Made by a program: the position numbers and the translations under genes. This document shows positions 44,918-53,487 of a DNA stretch of 64,000 nt, piece by piece. Numbering within the stretch: position 1 is the stretch's first letter; each line of letters begins with the position of its first letter. Origin of the DNA: Sphingobacterium sp. (GTDB lineage Bacteria > Bacteroidota > Bacteroidia > Sphingobacteriales > Sphingobacteriaceae). The stretch covers positions 1-64,000 of the forward strand of contig JAITTY010000022.1 in NCBI GenBank assembly GCA_031286695.1. The letters are read 5' to 3'. The notes below the pieces were generated by a model that saw only the letters and a program-made list of their open reading frames with translations, was not told the origin of the DNA and did no database searches.

Positions 44918-45109
44918 TTATTTTATGCCGTAAATTTGTAACTATCGCTGTATTAATCCATTTATTTTTACTTATTACCTACTCAACATCCCAGAGACCG
45001 TATCAATTTATCATTATTATAATAAAAACTTATTGTTATAATCCAGTCATAATAGATTTTGACAATAGTGTATTGCTAAAATCAATTCGCTTTTTGGAAA
45101 GAGTTGCTG

Positions 45110-45117
45110 TATCTTTG
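45110..45117 (+). promoter_or_regulatory. candidate -7 element of the ahpC operon
   Basis: TATCTTTG lies 27 bp before the ATG. An upstream TTTTTGG is only 13 nt away, so the upstream element is atypical and may be regulated. Confidence 0.45.
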
Positions 45118-45144
45118 TGTCAACAAAAAAAAGAAAGATATATT

Positions 45145-45777
45145 ATGAGTTTCACAGGTAAAAGTTTTCCAAGCATTACAGTAGATGCAATTGATTATTT
45201 AGGCGATAATTTACAAATCAACATTTTTGAAAAAGCGGTTAAAGAAGGTAAAAAAGTGCTTTTATTTTGGTACCCAAAAGATTTCACTTTCGTATGTCCT
45301 ACTGAGTTACATGCTTTCCAAGAAGCTGCTGCCGAGTTTGAAAAACGCAATACGATCTTAATCGGTGCTTCATGTGATACAAATGAAGTTCACTTTGCGT
45401 GGTTAAACACGGCAAAAGATAACGGTGGTATTGAAGGTGTTGAATATCCTATCTTAGCAGATACTAACCGTAATTTATCAAGTGTATTAGGAATTTTGGA
45501 CGTTCAAGAGGTTGAACACCCAGAATATGGCACTTTAGCACAAGGTTCTGCTGTAACTTACAGAGCTACTTATTTAATCGACGAAACTGGCCGCGTATTC
45601 CACGAATCTGTAAACGATATGCCTTTAGGCCGTAACGTTAAAGAATATTTACGCTTGATCGATGCTTACGCGCACGTACAGAAATTCGGTGAAGTATGTC
45701 CTGCAAACTGGGAAGAAGGTAAAGACGCCATGAACGCAGACAGAAAAGGTGTAGCTGATTATTTAGCTAATCACTAA
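45145..45777 (+). CDS. ahpC: alkyl hydroperoxide reductase C-type peroxiredoxin
   Basis: A typical 2-Cys peroxiredoxin that reduces hydrogen peroxide and organic hydroperoxides. The peroxidatic C51 lies in FTFVCPTELHAFQ and the resolving Cys is about residue 185 (EVCPANWEEG). The start at 45145 is chosen because the 82-codon upstream extension of the open frame is low-complexity and contains the promoter. The 210-aa length is normal. Thioredoxin and a DUF6952 gene follow, so reduction is likely by the thioredoxin encoded next. Confidence 0.95.
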   Translation: MSFTGKSFPSITVDAIDYLGDNLQINIFEKAVKEGKKVLLFWYPKDFTFVCPTELHAFQEAAAEFEKRNTILIGASCDTNEVHFAWLNTAKDNGGIEGVEYPILADTNRNLSSVLGILDVQEVEHPEYGTLAQGSAVTYRATYLIDETGRVFHESVNDMPLGRNVKEYLRLIDAYAHVQKFGEVCPANWEEGKDAMNADRKGVADYLANH

Positions 45778-45798
45778 AAATACAAGACCATAGGTCTC

Positions 45799-45828
45799 AT
45801 CAACAGGAGCTTTTCGGTTCCTGTTGAT
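45799..45828 (+). other. intercistronic hairpin between ahpC and the thioredoxin gene
   Basis: ATCAACAGGA and TCCTGTTGAT form a perfect 10-bp stem (45799-45808/45819-45828) with a 10-nt loop. No U-tract follows, so it could stabilise or attenuate the operon mRNA rather than terminate it. Confidence 0.6.
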
Positions 45829-45858
45829 CTCTCCAACAATCACCTTAATAATAAAATC

Positions 45859-46173
45859 ATGTTACAAGAATTAGAAAACGATAATTTACAAGAAATTGTA
45901 AACAATAACGATATTGTTATGGTTCAGTACTCCGCGACTTGGTGCGGAAACTGCAAAATCATGAAACCAAAATTCAAAAAATTGGCGGGAGAAAATGACA
46001 GCGTGCCTTTTGTAATTGCTGATGCAGAGAAATTCCCTGAATCTCGTAAATTGGCGAATGTCAATAATCTACCAACTTTTGCTGCATTTAAAAACGGTAA
46101 ATTGGTCAATCAAGTACAAACAAATAAGTTGGACGCATTAGTAGAATTATTCAATGAAACTTCCGGTAATTAA
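45859..46173 (+). CDS. thioredoxin-family protein
   Basis: A 104-residue thioredoxin fold. The active site reads WCGNC (C29, C32), which departs from the usual CGPC and alters redox potential. The cis-Pro motif is NNLPTFAAF (about 71-79). It is cytosolic, the likely electron donor to AhpC upstream. Its 3' end overlaps the start of the DUF6952 gene by 20 bp, which indicates coupled translation. Confidence 0.9.
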   Translation: MLQELENDNLQEIVNNNDIVMVQYSATWCGNCKIMKPKFKKLAGENDSVPFVIADAEKFPESRKLANVNNLPTFAAFKNGKLVNQVQTNKLDALVELFNETSGN

Positions 46174-46408
46174 ACATTTGACAGAATTCATCGAGCAAAA
46201 TGATGTGGATTATGTCTTGGAAACCATCGAAACATTAGAAGCGCTGACAGAAGCTCCTTTGAAAGATGAAGAACTCGATGTTCTTGGTGAATTGATCTCC
46301 AATCTATATGGGGCTGTGGAGGTCGATAAATTGATAAAAGAAGGTAACTCCAAAAAAGATGCTTTAAACATGTTTATGAAGCGTGTTCTAGGCGCGATTG
46401 ACAAATAG
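46154..46408 (+). CDS. DUF6952 family protein
   Basis: A small, acidic, mostly helical 84-residue protein with no signal peptide (PVIKHLTEFIEQNDVDYVLE, then ELISNLYGAVEV). I recognise it as the DUF6952 family that follows AhpC/thioredoxin in Bacteroidota. Function unknown; its conserved position suggests a redox-response accessory. Its ATG lies 20 bp inside the thioredoxin gene. Confidence 0.75.
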   Translation: MKLPVIKHLTEFIEQNDVDYVLETIETLEALTEAPLKDEELDVLGELISNLYGAVEVDKLIKEGNSKKDALNMFMKRVLGAIDK

Positions 46409-46491
46409 TCTTTACTGCAAACAGCCTAATCGTGAAACTTTCTTTTCAAGGTGTCCTTATCCGTTTTTGAGTATACGAAGCAAAGAGGCTT

Positions 46492-46629
46492 ATGCCGACT
46501 AAAATTCCTAACGAATTGGCTATGTCCGAATTTGGTCGATCATTTTTTTTGAAGATAGAAGAGGATATATCCGAAAAAAAAATCGCTGTATTGCAGCATC
46601 TTAAACGAATAACACCCGTATATGATTAG
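46492..46629 (+). CDS. possible 45-residue small ORF
   Basis: ATG at 46492 to TAG at 46629 encodes a 45-residue, charged, helix-prone peptide (begins MPTKIPNELAMSEFGRS). An AGAGG-like purine run precedes the ATG by 4 nt. There is no recognisable family. It lies in the 645-bp gap after the DUF6952 gene, and base composition does not by itself prove coding. It could be a real short gene or chance. Confidence 0.3.
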   Translation: MPTKIPNELAMSEFGRSFFLKIEEDISEKKIAVLQHLKRITPVYD

Positions 46630-46806
46630 TTTTTCAAACGCTAAAATGTTAACAAAATTTAGCAATGTGGAAAACTAATTAAAGTAATCTAACAGAACTA
46701 AATATTTTCTACATATATTTACTATGTTAAAGGTTGCCACTTGGAGCGAAGCGACAAAATAACTATTCTCTAAAAATTCGTTTCAGGAAAAAATATTTTA
46801 ATTGTT
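46630..46806 (+). other. possible small RNA region upstream of the terminator
   Basis: An ORF-free stretch ends in the strong plus-strand terminator at 46807-46841, although the nearest annotated gene ends 400 bp earlier (or 177 bp earlier if the 45-residue ORF is real). Such a terminator implies a transcript ending here. Folding of 46720-46800 is unresolved by eye, and no Rfam family is recognised. Confidence 0.3.
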
Positions 46807-46841
46807 AAACGGAAATTCCAACATGATTGGAATTTCCGTTT
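46807..46841 (+). terminator. strong plus-strand terminator
   Basis: AAACGGAAATTCCAA (46807-46821) pairs perfectly with TTGGAATTTCCGTTT (46827-46841), 15 bp with a 5-nt loop, followed by TTTATTTT. It precedes the PIG-L gene by 212 bp. Confidence 0.88.
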
Positions 46842-47053
46842 TTTATTTTCTGTGGATATTTACGACAAAATCTCTTTTTCAACTTCAGTCACTGCCCACC
46901 CCTTTAACTAAGCTATTCCGCTCATTTACCTTGGATATTTATAAGCTTTATACAAGACAACAGCCTATTGCAACATCAAAGGACAGACAAACACTGTCAA
47001 TAAAATTACAATAGCCTATAATCTGTTGTTGATCAAAATCTTTATCTTTAAAC

Positions 47054-49507
47054 ATGCGAAAACCTTTTCTCTCTGCTATCATCATATTGGCGGGTATCCT
47101 ATCCACTTCCATTGTTAAGGCACAGCATCCACAATGGAACGCTGCTGAAATCAAACTGAATCTAGAAAAACTGAATGTACTTGGTTCGGTTCTTTATTTT
47201 GCTGCACACCCAGATGATGAAAATACGCGACTGATTGCTTGGCTTGCACAGGAAAAAAAATACAAAACAGGCTACCTATCACTAACCCGCGGCGATGGGG
47301 GACAGAACCTTATTGGAACGGAACAAGGTATCGAACTAGGGTTGATCCGAACACAGGAACTATTGGCTGCGCGAAAAATAGATAAAGGCGAGCAATTCTT
47401 TTCTTCAGCCTACGACTTTGGTTTTTCAAAAACTCCCGAAGAGACTTTCGAATTCTGGGATAAACAAAGGGTACTTAGCGAAGCCGTATGGGTTATTCGC
47501 AAATTTAGGCCTGATGTCATTATCACACGTTTTCCTCCCGACCCCAGAGGTGGACATGGCCATCATCAAGCTTCCGCTATTTTGGCTCACGAAGCCTTTA
47601 AGGCAGCAGCCGACCCGACACAATTTCCCGAACAACTTCAATTTGTACACCCTTGGAAAGCTAAACGCTTACTTTGGAATACAGCTAATTTCGGCGGTCA
47701 AAACAACACGCGCGAAGATCAGTTAAAAATAGATATCGGCGATTATAATTCTTTATTAGGGACATCCTACGGGGAAATTGCGGCACAAAGCAGATCTTCA
47801 CACAAAAGCCAGGGATTTGGTTCTGCTGCCCAACGCGGCTCGTCAATCGAATATTTTGCCTATGTAGATGGTTCTCCTGCAGAGAAGACATTATTGGATG
47901 GCGTTGATACTTCATGGAAAAGAATACAAAATAGTGCAGAAATTCAATCTTTGATTGATCATATTAATCAGACTTATCAAATAGACAAACCTGAACTTGT
48001 CATTGCCGACCTTATCCAACTCCATAAAGCATTGGAACAAATTACTGACGATTACTGGAGAAATGAGAAGAAAAGAGAAGTTGAGCAACTGATTCTGGCC
48101 TGCGGAGGAATCTGGTTTGAAAGTATTGCCAAAAGCCCATCTTATGCTTTGGGAGATCAGATGAAAGTAGACCATTCCATCATTGTTCGACGCCCAAATG
48201 TGTCCGTTGAACTCACCCAAATAAACGGTCATGACATGCACGAAACCTTAAAAACAAATAGATTGCAAAAAGACTCCGTTCTTATATATGCTAACAGTAC
48301 AACACAACCCTACTGGCTGATTGAAGCACATAGTAAAGGTAAATTTAACGTAAGCGACTTTAATCTTACCGGCTACCCCGAAAACCCAAATGCTCCACAG
48401 CTATCATTTGGACTTCGGATCAACGGCGAAAACATCATCTTCCATCAACCTATACAATATAAATACACAGATCCTGTACGGGGTGAAATCTATAACCCCA
48501 TTGTAATTCTCCCACAGCTATCAGCTAAAAGTTCTAGCCCTTTAGCACTTACCCAAAACGCCGCCGCAGTCAAGGTAAATCTAACTTTTCACAAAAATGG
48601 GCTGCAACAAACGGGAACATTTAATATCATATCTAATATCCCTAAAGGCTGGGAAGTTTCGCCTCCATCATTTGACCTATCTTTCGACAAAGGAGGAAGT
48701 ACACTTACCAAAGAAATTACGATAAAACCAATAGACAAATCGAAATCTTCTATTGATACACTAAGCTTTCAATTAGCAAAAAAAGAACACCTGAAAGAGA
48801 TAAAAACCATCGATTACTCACATATTCCGAATATTGTTTATTTCCCGGATGTAGCAATAAAAATGAGCAATATCAATCTGATCAACGAAGTAAAAAGAGT
48901 GGCATACGTTCATGGGGCAGGGGATCTAATTCCTGAGTCGCTGGCTTCCATTGGTATTAAAGTCGATGTTTTAACTAGCGAACAGGCCTTAAAAGCAGAT
49001 CTCAATAGCTATGATGCCGTGATTTTGGGTGTACGAATATTCAATGTCAACAGAGAAATTGCACAATTACAGAATAGACTTCTTTCTTATGTCAACATGG
49101 GTGGGACAGTCCTAGAGCAATACAATGTAAACAACGGATTAATCTCAAAACATTTTGGACCTTTCCCTTTTAGCATCGGCAGAAACCGCGTGACCGACGA
49201 AATGGCGAAAGTACACTTCGATAAGAACGATCCAATTTTCAACTACCCAAACAAGATCAGCGACGCAGATTTCGAACATTGGATACAGGAACGTGGATTA
49301 TACTTTGCGGAAGATATTGACAAAAGATACCGCACCCCAATTACAATCCAAGACCCCAGAGAACCCCTGCACAACGGTTCTTTATTGATCGCCCAATATG
49401 GAAAAGGTAAATTTGTTTATACATCACTATCTTTTTTTAGACAATTGCCCGCCGGAATTCCCGGAGCTTACAGATTATTTGTAAATTTGTTATCAAAATC
49501 AAAATAA
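47054..49507 (+). CDS. PIG-L family deacetylase
   Basis: An exported (signal peptide about 1-23) zinc-dependent de-N-acetylase of the LmbE/PIG-L family. AAHPDDEN (about 54-61) gives the metal His and Asp residues; DGGQNLIGTEQG (about 82-93) and the distal His motif RGGHGHHQAS (about 164-173) complete the site. The C-terminal half (about 450-817) is a long extension with beta-sandwich and glutamine-amidotransferase-like regions (YDAVILGVRIFN). Likely role is deacetylation of an N-acetylated sugar or glycan. The 69-aa membrane protein starts 7 bp after its stop, so it heads an operon with the symporter. Confidence 0.88.
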   Translation: MRKPFLSAIIILAGILSTSIVKAQHPQWNAAEIKLNLEKLNVLGSVLYFAAHPDDENTRLIAWLAQEKKYKTGYLSLTRGDGGQNLIGTEQGIELGLIRTQELLAARKIDKGEQFFSSAYDFGFSKTPEETFEFWDKQRVLSEAVWVIRKFRPDVIITRFPPDPRGGHGHHQASAILAHEAFKAAADPTQFPEQLQFVHPWKAKRLLWNTANFGGQNNTREDQLKIDIGDYNSLLGTSYGEIAAQSRSSHKSQGFGSAAQRGSSIEYFAYVDGSPAEKTLLDGVDTSWKRIQNSAEIQSLIDHINQTYQIDKPELVIADLIQLHKALEQITDDYWRNEKKREVEQLILACGGIWFESIAKSPSYALGDQMKVDHSIIVRRPNVSVELTQINGHDMHETLKTNRLQKDSVLIYANSTTQPYWLIEAHSKGKFNVSDFNLTGYPENPNAPQLSFGLRINGENIIFHQPIQYKYTDPVRGEIYNPIVILPQLSAKSSSPLALTQNAAAVKVNLTFHKNGLQQTGTFNIISNIPKGWEVSPPSFDLSFDKGGSTLTKEITIKPIDKSKSSIDTLSFQLAKKEHLKEIKTIDYSHIPNIVYFPDVAIKMSNINLINEVKRVAYVHGAGDLIPESLASIGIKVDVLTSEQALKADLNSYDAVILGVRIFNVNREIAQLQNRLLSYVNMGGTVLEQYNVNNGLISKHFGPFPFSIGRNRVTDEMAKVHFDKNDPIFNYPNKISDADFEHWIQERGLYFAEDIDKRYRTPITIQDPREPLHNGSLLIAQYGKGKFVYTSLSFFRQLPAGIPGAYRLFVNLLSKSK

Positions 49508-49514
49508 TATAATA

Positions 49515-49724
49515 ATGGAAAATCAGATTGACAACAACTGCACTTCGATAGATGCTGGTAAAGCAAAAGGAATTATTCTTTTAGTTGCTGTAGTGTTTGG
49601 TGCATTAATTGGATTCACTGCAAACGAGACATTTTTAAGCATCTTTGGCGGTGCCGCTGTCGGATTGATTATTGCAGCAATTTTTAATAGCGTCATTTAT
49701 CCTCAGAAGCCTTCTGATAGATAA
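49515..49724 (+). CDS. 69-residue membrane protein
   Basis: Two likely transmembrane helices (about 19-36 and 43-63, rich in Gly/Ala), with a short acidic cytosolic N-terminus. No family is recognised. It lies between the PIG-L deacetylase gene (7 bp) and the 30-residue peptide gene (5 bp), so it belongs to the symporter operon. It could be an accessory subunit; function unknown. Confidence 0.65.
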   Translation: MENQIDNNCTSIDAGKAKGIILLVAVVFGALIGFTANETFLSIFGGAAVGLIIAAIFNSVIYPQKPSDR

Positions 49725-49729
49725 AAAAT

Positions 49730-49822
49730 ATGAATAGCTGGAAGCGCTTCTACTGGTTGGTCGTTATCTGGCTATTTGTATTTATCCTTTTTCTGTACTT
49801 TTTCACTAAACACTATTCATGA
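49730..49822 (+). CDS. 30-residue single-pass membrane peptide coupled to the symporter
   Basis: ATG at 49730 to TGA at 49822. It encodes MNSWKRFYWLVVIWLFVFILFL and a short C-terminal tail with charged residues, i.e. one hydrophobic helix. Its stop overlaps the ATG of the symporter gene by 4 bp (ATGA), the classic arrangement for translational coupling. Small partner subunits (DUF485, DUF997, DUF4212) are known upstream of other SSS transporters; this is shorter than any of them and of unknown family. Confidence 0.65.
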   Translation: MNSWKRFYWLVVIWLFVFILFLYFFTKHYS

Positions 49823-51525
49823 GTACAGCAGATTGGATCGTTTTATTCCTGACGCTTTTATGCATTGTCGTTTATGGCATGTATAAAAGCAGAGGCATCA
49901 AAAATATTGATGGGTATCTTCTAGGCAACCGCTCTTTGCCTTGGTATCATGTAGGTTTATCGGTAATGGCAACGCAAGCAAGCGCCATTACTTTCTTATC
50001 TGCACCCGGACTTGCCTATTCCTCCGGAATGAGTTTTGTCCAATTCTATTTTGGCCTTCCCTTAGCCATGATTGTCCTCTGTATTACATTTATCCCTATT
50101 TTCCATAAGCTAAAAGTTTTTACTGCCTACGAGTTTTTGGAAAAACGTTTTGACGTAAAAACCAGAGGGTTGACTGCTATTCTGTTTCTGATACAACGAG
50201 GCATATCTACAGGTATAACAATCTTTGCTCCTGCGCTAATTATATCAACTATACTCCATATTGATCTTACCTGGACCACATTGGCGATCGGAAGTTTTGT
50301 TGTTATCTATACAACCTATGGAGGAACCAAAGCCGTATCTCATACGCAACTGCTTCAAATGAGCATTATCTTTGGTTCTTTACTCGTTGCAGGCATACTG
50401 GTCATTCATCTGCTCCCAGAGAATATTGGTCTATCAAAAGCGCTTCATATTGCAGGAAAATCTGGGAAAACCAATGCGTTGGATTTTACTTTTGACCTCA
50501 ACAATAACTATACACTCTGGACAGGACTGATCGGTGGTTTTTTCCTCCAGCTTTCCTACTTTGGAACTGACCAAAGTCAGGTAGGTCGTTATTTGACGGG
50601 AGCTTCAGTCAAAGAAAGCCGCATGGGATTGATCATGAATGGACTCCTGAAAATTCCGATGCAATTTGCTATTCTACTCATTGGAGTCCTGGTATTTGCC
50701 TATTATCAATTCCATCAGCCGCCTATTTTTTTCAATCAAGTCGAAATCAAGAAGCTTAAAGAAAGTAAATATGCCCCTGATTATCAGATGCTGGAAGAAA
50801 GGCATAGCGAACTATTTAAAACACGTGAATCTGTTGTTCAGCAGCTCAATACAGCATTGGATCACAACGATAAAAAAGATATTGCCAATTATCGAACCTC
50901 GCTGGGGCAACTTAATGCCCAAATGCAGCAGGTAAAAGAAGGAACTTTAGACTTAATCAAAAAGAATAACCCAGCAGCGGAAACCAATGACAATAATTAT
51001 GTATTTCTTTCTTTTGTGACAAGCGTCTTTCCAAAGGGCCTAATTGGGCTTCTCATAGCCGTCATTTTTCTCGCATCTATGGGTTCGACAGCAAGTGCCA
51101 TTAACTCATTGGCTTCAACAACGACCATTGATATCTATAAAAGATTCATTAACCGTGACTCATCCGAAAAGCAGGACCTATTATGGTCTCGCTTATTTAC
51201 ATTGATCTGGGGTACATTTACCGTAGCTGTAGCTTTGTACGCCAACAGACTGGGCAATCTCCTCGAAGCGGTCAATATCTTGGGTTCACTATTCTATGGT
51301 ACTATCCTAGGGATTTTTATCGTCGCCTTCTACATGAAGAAAATTCAAGGCAAAGCTGTTTTCTTTGCGGCAATACTTTCCGAAATTATAGTGATCTCCA
51401 TTTGGATGATGAACAAAATTCCTTTTCTCTGGCTCAATCTTATTGGCTGTGTCGCTGTTATGCTGATCGCCTATTTCCTACAAATAGGAATTAAAGAATC
51501 TCATTTTATAAAGAACAAAAAATAG
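49819..51525 (+). CDS. sodium:solute symporter (SSS family)
   Basis: A 568-residue SSF-family transporter with about 13 helices. Family phrases include GNRSLPWYHVGLSVMATQASAI (continuing into the helix-2 region) near residue 36, GYSTS-like TFLSAPGLAYSSG, GGTKAVSHTQLLQM, GTDQSQVGRYLTG, and SMGSTASAINSLASTTTIDIYK (late helix). A long, charged insertion (about 310-390) contains coiled-coil-like sequence. The substrate is unknown. Its position after a PIG-L deacetylase suggests uptake of a sugar or amino sugar. Confidence 0.9.
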   Translation: MSTADWIVLFLTLLCIVVYGMYKSRGIKNIDGYLLGNRSLPWYHVGLSVMATQASAITFLSAPGLAYSSGMSFVQFYFGLPLAMIVLCITFIPIFHKLKVFTAYEFLEKRFDVKTRGLTAILFLIQRGISTGITIFAPALIISTILHIDLTWTTLAIGSFVVIYTTYGGTKAVSHTQLLQMSIIFGSLLVAGILVIHLLPENIGLSKALHIAGKSGKTNALDFTFDLNNNYTLWTGLIGGFFLQLSYFGTDQSQVGRYLTGASVKESRMGLIMNGLLKIPMQFAILLIGVLVFAYYQFHQPPIFFNQVEIKKLKESKYAPDYQMLEERHSELFKTRESVVQQLNTALDHNDKKDIANYRTSLGQLNAQMQQVKEGTLDLIKKNNPAAETNDNNYVFLSFVTSVFPKGLIGLLIAVIFLASMGSTASAINSLASTTTIDIYKRFINRDSSEKQDLLWSRLFTLIWGTFTVAVALYANRLGNLLEAVNILGSLFYGTILGIFIVAFYMKKIQGKAVFFAAILSEIIVISIWMMNKIPFLWLNLIGCVAVMLIAYFLQIGIKESHFIKNKK

Positions 51526-51539
51526 TGTGCGTAAAAGAA

Positions 51540-51561
51540 AAAGCCTGATTGGGTTCAGGCT
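51540..51561 (-). terminator. terminator at the end of the cell-wall operon
   Basis: On the minus strand AGCCTGA...TCAGGCT forms a 7-bp stem with a 6-nt loop followed by TTTTTCTTTT. It overlaps the last base of the amidase gene's TGA stop. It could also work weakly for the convergent symporter gene. Confidence 0.75.
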
Positions 51562-52427
51562 CAGTATTTTTTATAGATATTGTACAAGACACTTTTATCG
51601 TATATGGTCAATTCAGGTGTCGTATCGCGCACAACAAATTTTCGTTTAAAGGCAACGATAGCCGCCTTTAAATTGGATGTGTCGTAGCCAATGATTTTAA
51701 GTGCATCTATCGCACTAAAACCATCAGGAGGGGCCACAAGCTGTCCTTCATCATACCATATACCAAAACCTCGTTCTGCAAGCTTTTTCCAAGGGAAAAA
51801 AACACTTGGATCATTCTTCCGTGATGGTGCAATATCGGCATGTCCAATAAAATTATTTGTGGGAATTAAATAACGTGATTTCAAGGTATCAAGCACAGTC
51901 ATCAATGAAGTAATTTGTGCCTCGGGAAAAGGTTCCCTGCCATTATTGTCCAATTCGATACCAATAGAACAGGAATTCATATCCACGATAGAACCCCACT
52001 TTGCCACACCTGCATGCCAGGAACGAACATAATCGTTCAGCATTTGTATAATCTCACCGTTCCGGCCAATAACATAATGTGAACTTACCTTGGTCCGTGG
52101 GATCTGAAATGTTTTGATCGTCTGCCCAATGCTATCCTGCGCTGTGTGATGAATGATAACAAAATTTGGTTTACGAACATCATAATGGATCGCTTCCTCC
52201 TGACGCCAATAAGCGTGGGTGCCGGATTTCTGAAGGAAAAGAATTTTTCTTTCCTCCGGTGTCAGTAAATTGGTATCTGGCTTTGCCACAACCTTCTCCT
52301 CCAACGCTACTGCCGGGGCAAAAGCTGCCACAAGCGGTTTTGAAGCCACTGGCTGAACTTTTGACTTGCAGCTCGCAAAAGACAGCAATGAACAAAGTAA
52401 TATCCCCACTGACACTGATCTAAACAT
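51561..52427 (-). CDS. lipoprotein N-acetylmuramoyl-L-alanine amidase (amidase_2)
   Basis: Lipobox SFASCKSK near residue 18 of the signal peptide. The Amidase_2 (PGRP-like) domain spans about 85-215, with FVIIHHTAQD (Zn His), SSHYVIGRNGEIIQML, WHAGV and NFIGHADIAPSRKNDPS, which has the second Zn His and the catalytic Lys/Asp neighbourhood. It cleaves the bond between the glycan and the peptide stem. It overlaps the DUF3078 gene's stop by 1 bp and is last in the operon. Confidence 0.92.
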   Translation of the reverse strand: MFRSVSVGILLCSLLSFASCKSKVQPVASKPLVAAFAPAVALEEKVVAKPDTNLLTPEERKILFLQKSGTHAYWRQEEAIHYDVRKPNFVIIHHTAQDSIGQTIKTFQIPRTKVSSHYVIGRNGEIIQMLNDYVRSWHAGVAKWGSIVDMNSCSIGIELDNNGREPFPEAQITSLMTVLDTLKSRYLIPTNNFIGHADIAPSRKNDPSVFFPWKKLAERGFGIWYDEGQLVAPPDGFSAIDALKIIGYDTSNLKAAIVAFKRKFVVRDTTPELTIYDKSVLYNIYKKY

Positions 52428-53464
52428 TATTTTGGTAAACTATAGACAATCCCCATCGCTAAAGACTGGCTTAATTGCACTCTTGAAATAACATCGGGAT
52501 CATAAATCATGATGCCATTTAGGTTCACATTGATTACTCGGGTAACTTTCGCTGTTACGGTTACATCTAAACGATGTGTCGGATTGGAAAGTTTCTCGTA
52601 ATCTGCAAAAAGATTATAACGTGCTTTTACGTTCAACTTATCTGTGAAATTTTTGTCTAAGTTACCCGTTAACTGGAATGCCAATGCATTTGCAAAAGAC
52701 CGGTCCTCTTTTACACCAAATCGTTCGCCTGTACCTGCGCTCGGATTATTAGGATCCCTATAATATCCGTACTTCTCGAAAAACCCTTCTCCTGAACGAG
52801 GTTTAACGCGCTCATCCAAGATAAAAGTCTGGCGTGCAGTACCGGTACCGAAACGTAGGGAAAACTCATTACTCGGCTTATACTCAAGACCGAAAGACTC
52901 CGTCAAATAAGCTGGGGCCATAAAAGCATTCTCAATATAGTCAATCGTATCTCTACCATTTACCGTTTTATATTTATAGCCTGCGTCAAATTGTGACTCA
53001 AATGTCACTGACGTAAACAAAGCCCAATTGTTTGACAATTTATAAGAGAGTTTATTATCCCAAAATATGCGGTCATTATTTTTCTTCGCAATATTATTGG
53101 TGTTCTTAATCTTTCCATAACGTAAATCAACTTCAGTGACAAAGTTGAAATTGTCTCTGGTATAATCCGATTTATGATTAGCATTCAATCCTACAGCAAT
53201 AGAACCAACACCACCACCTTTCCAATTATCATTAAATGAAGCCTGGTTTAAATTGATCCCAAATTTCGTCCAATGCTTCCAATAATCTACCTCTAGATTT
53301 AGTTTTGGGACTACAGGACGAATCGTTTTAATATTTAGAGGTTGTTCTCTCTGTACGGAAATTACGGTATCTGGTTTCGCTCGAAGATCTTTCAGATCCT
53401 GTGCCTTTAAGCTGGTCATAGAAAGGCAAAGCATAGCTATGCCGACAAAATTGAATAACTTCAT
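52427..53464 (-). CDS. DUF3078 outer-membrane-type protein
   Basis: A signal peptide (about 1-21, TSLKAQD) and a mature 320-residue protein of alternating strands typical of the Bacteroidota DUF3078 family (KFGINLNQASFNDNWKGGG, then NWALFTSVTFESQFDAG). It is predicted to be an outer-membrane barrel. Function unknown. It is the fifth gene of the operon, coupled to the amidase gene by a 1-bp TAATG overlap. Confidence 0.85.
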   Translation of the reverse strand: MKLFNFVGIAMLCLSMTSLKAQDLKDLRAKPDTVISVQREQPLNIKTIRPVVPKLNLEVDYWKHWTKFGINLNQASFNDNWKGGGVGSIAVGLNANHKSDYTRDNFNFVTEVDLRYGKIKNTNNIAKKNNDRIFWDNKLSYKLSNNWALFTSVTFESQFDAGYKYKTVNGRDTIDYIENAFMAPAYLTESFGLEYKPSNEFSLRFGTGTARQTFILDERVKPRSGEGFFEKYGYYRDPNNPSAGTGERFGVKEDRSFANALAFQLTGNLDKNFTDKLNVKARYNLFADYEKLSNPTHRLDVTVTAKVTRVINVNLNGIMIYDPDVISRVQLSQSLAMGIVYSLPK

Positions 53465-53487
53465 TCTGAAAACGTCTATTTTTTTGT

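Noticed and set aside
44661..44933. Plus-strand ORF over tRNA-Tyr
   Set aside because: It lies across the tRNA gene and its promoter, and the tRNA fold is unmistakable.
44899..45144. N-terminal extension of ahpC
   Set aside because: The extra 82 residues are hydrophobic noise containing the promoter; AhpC proteins begin at the MSFTGK start.
46802..47014. Plus-strand ORF starting in the terminator
   Set aside because: Its start lies inside the 46807-46841 hairpin and the translation lacks any family resemblance.
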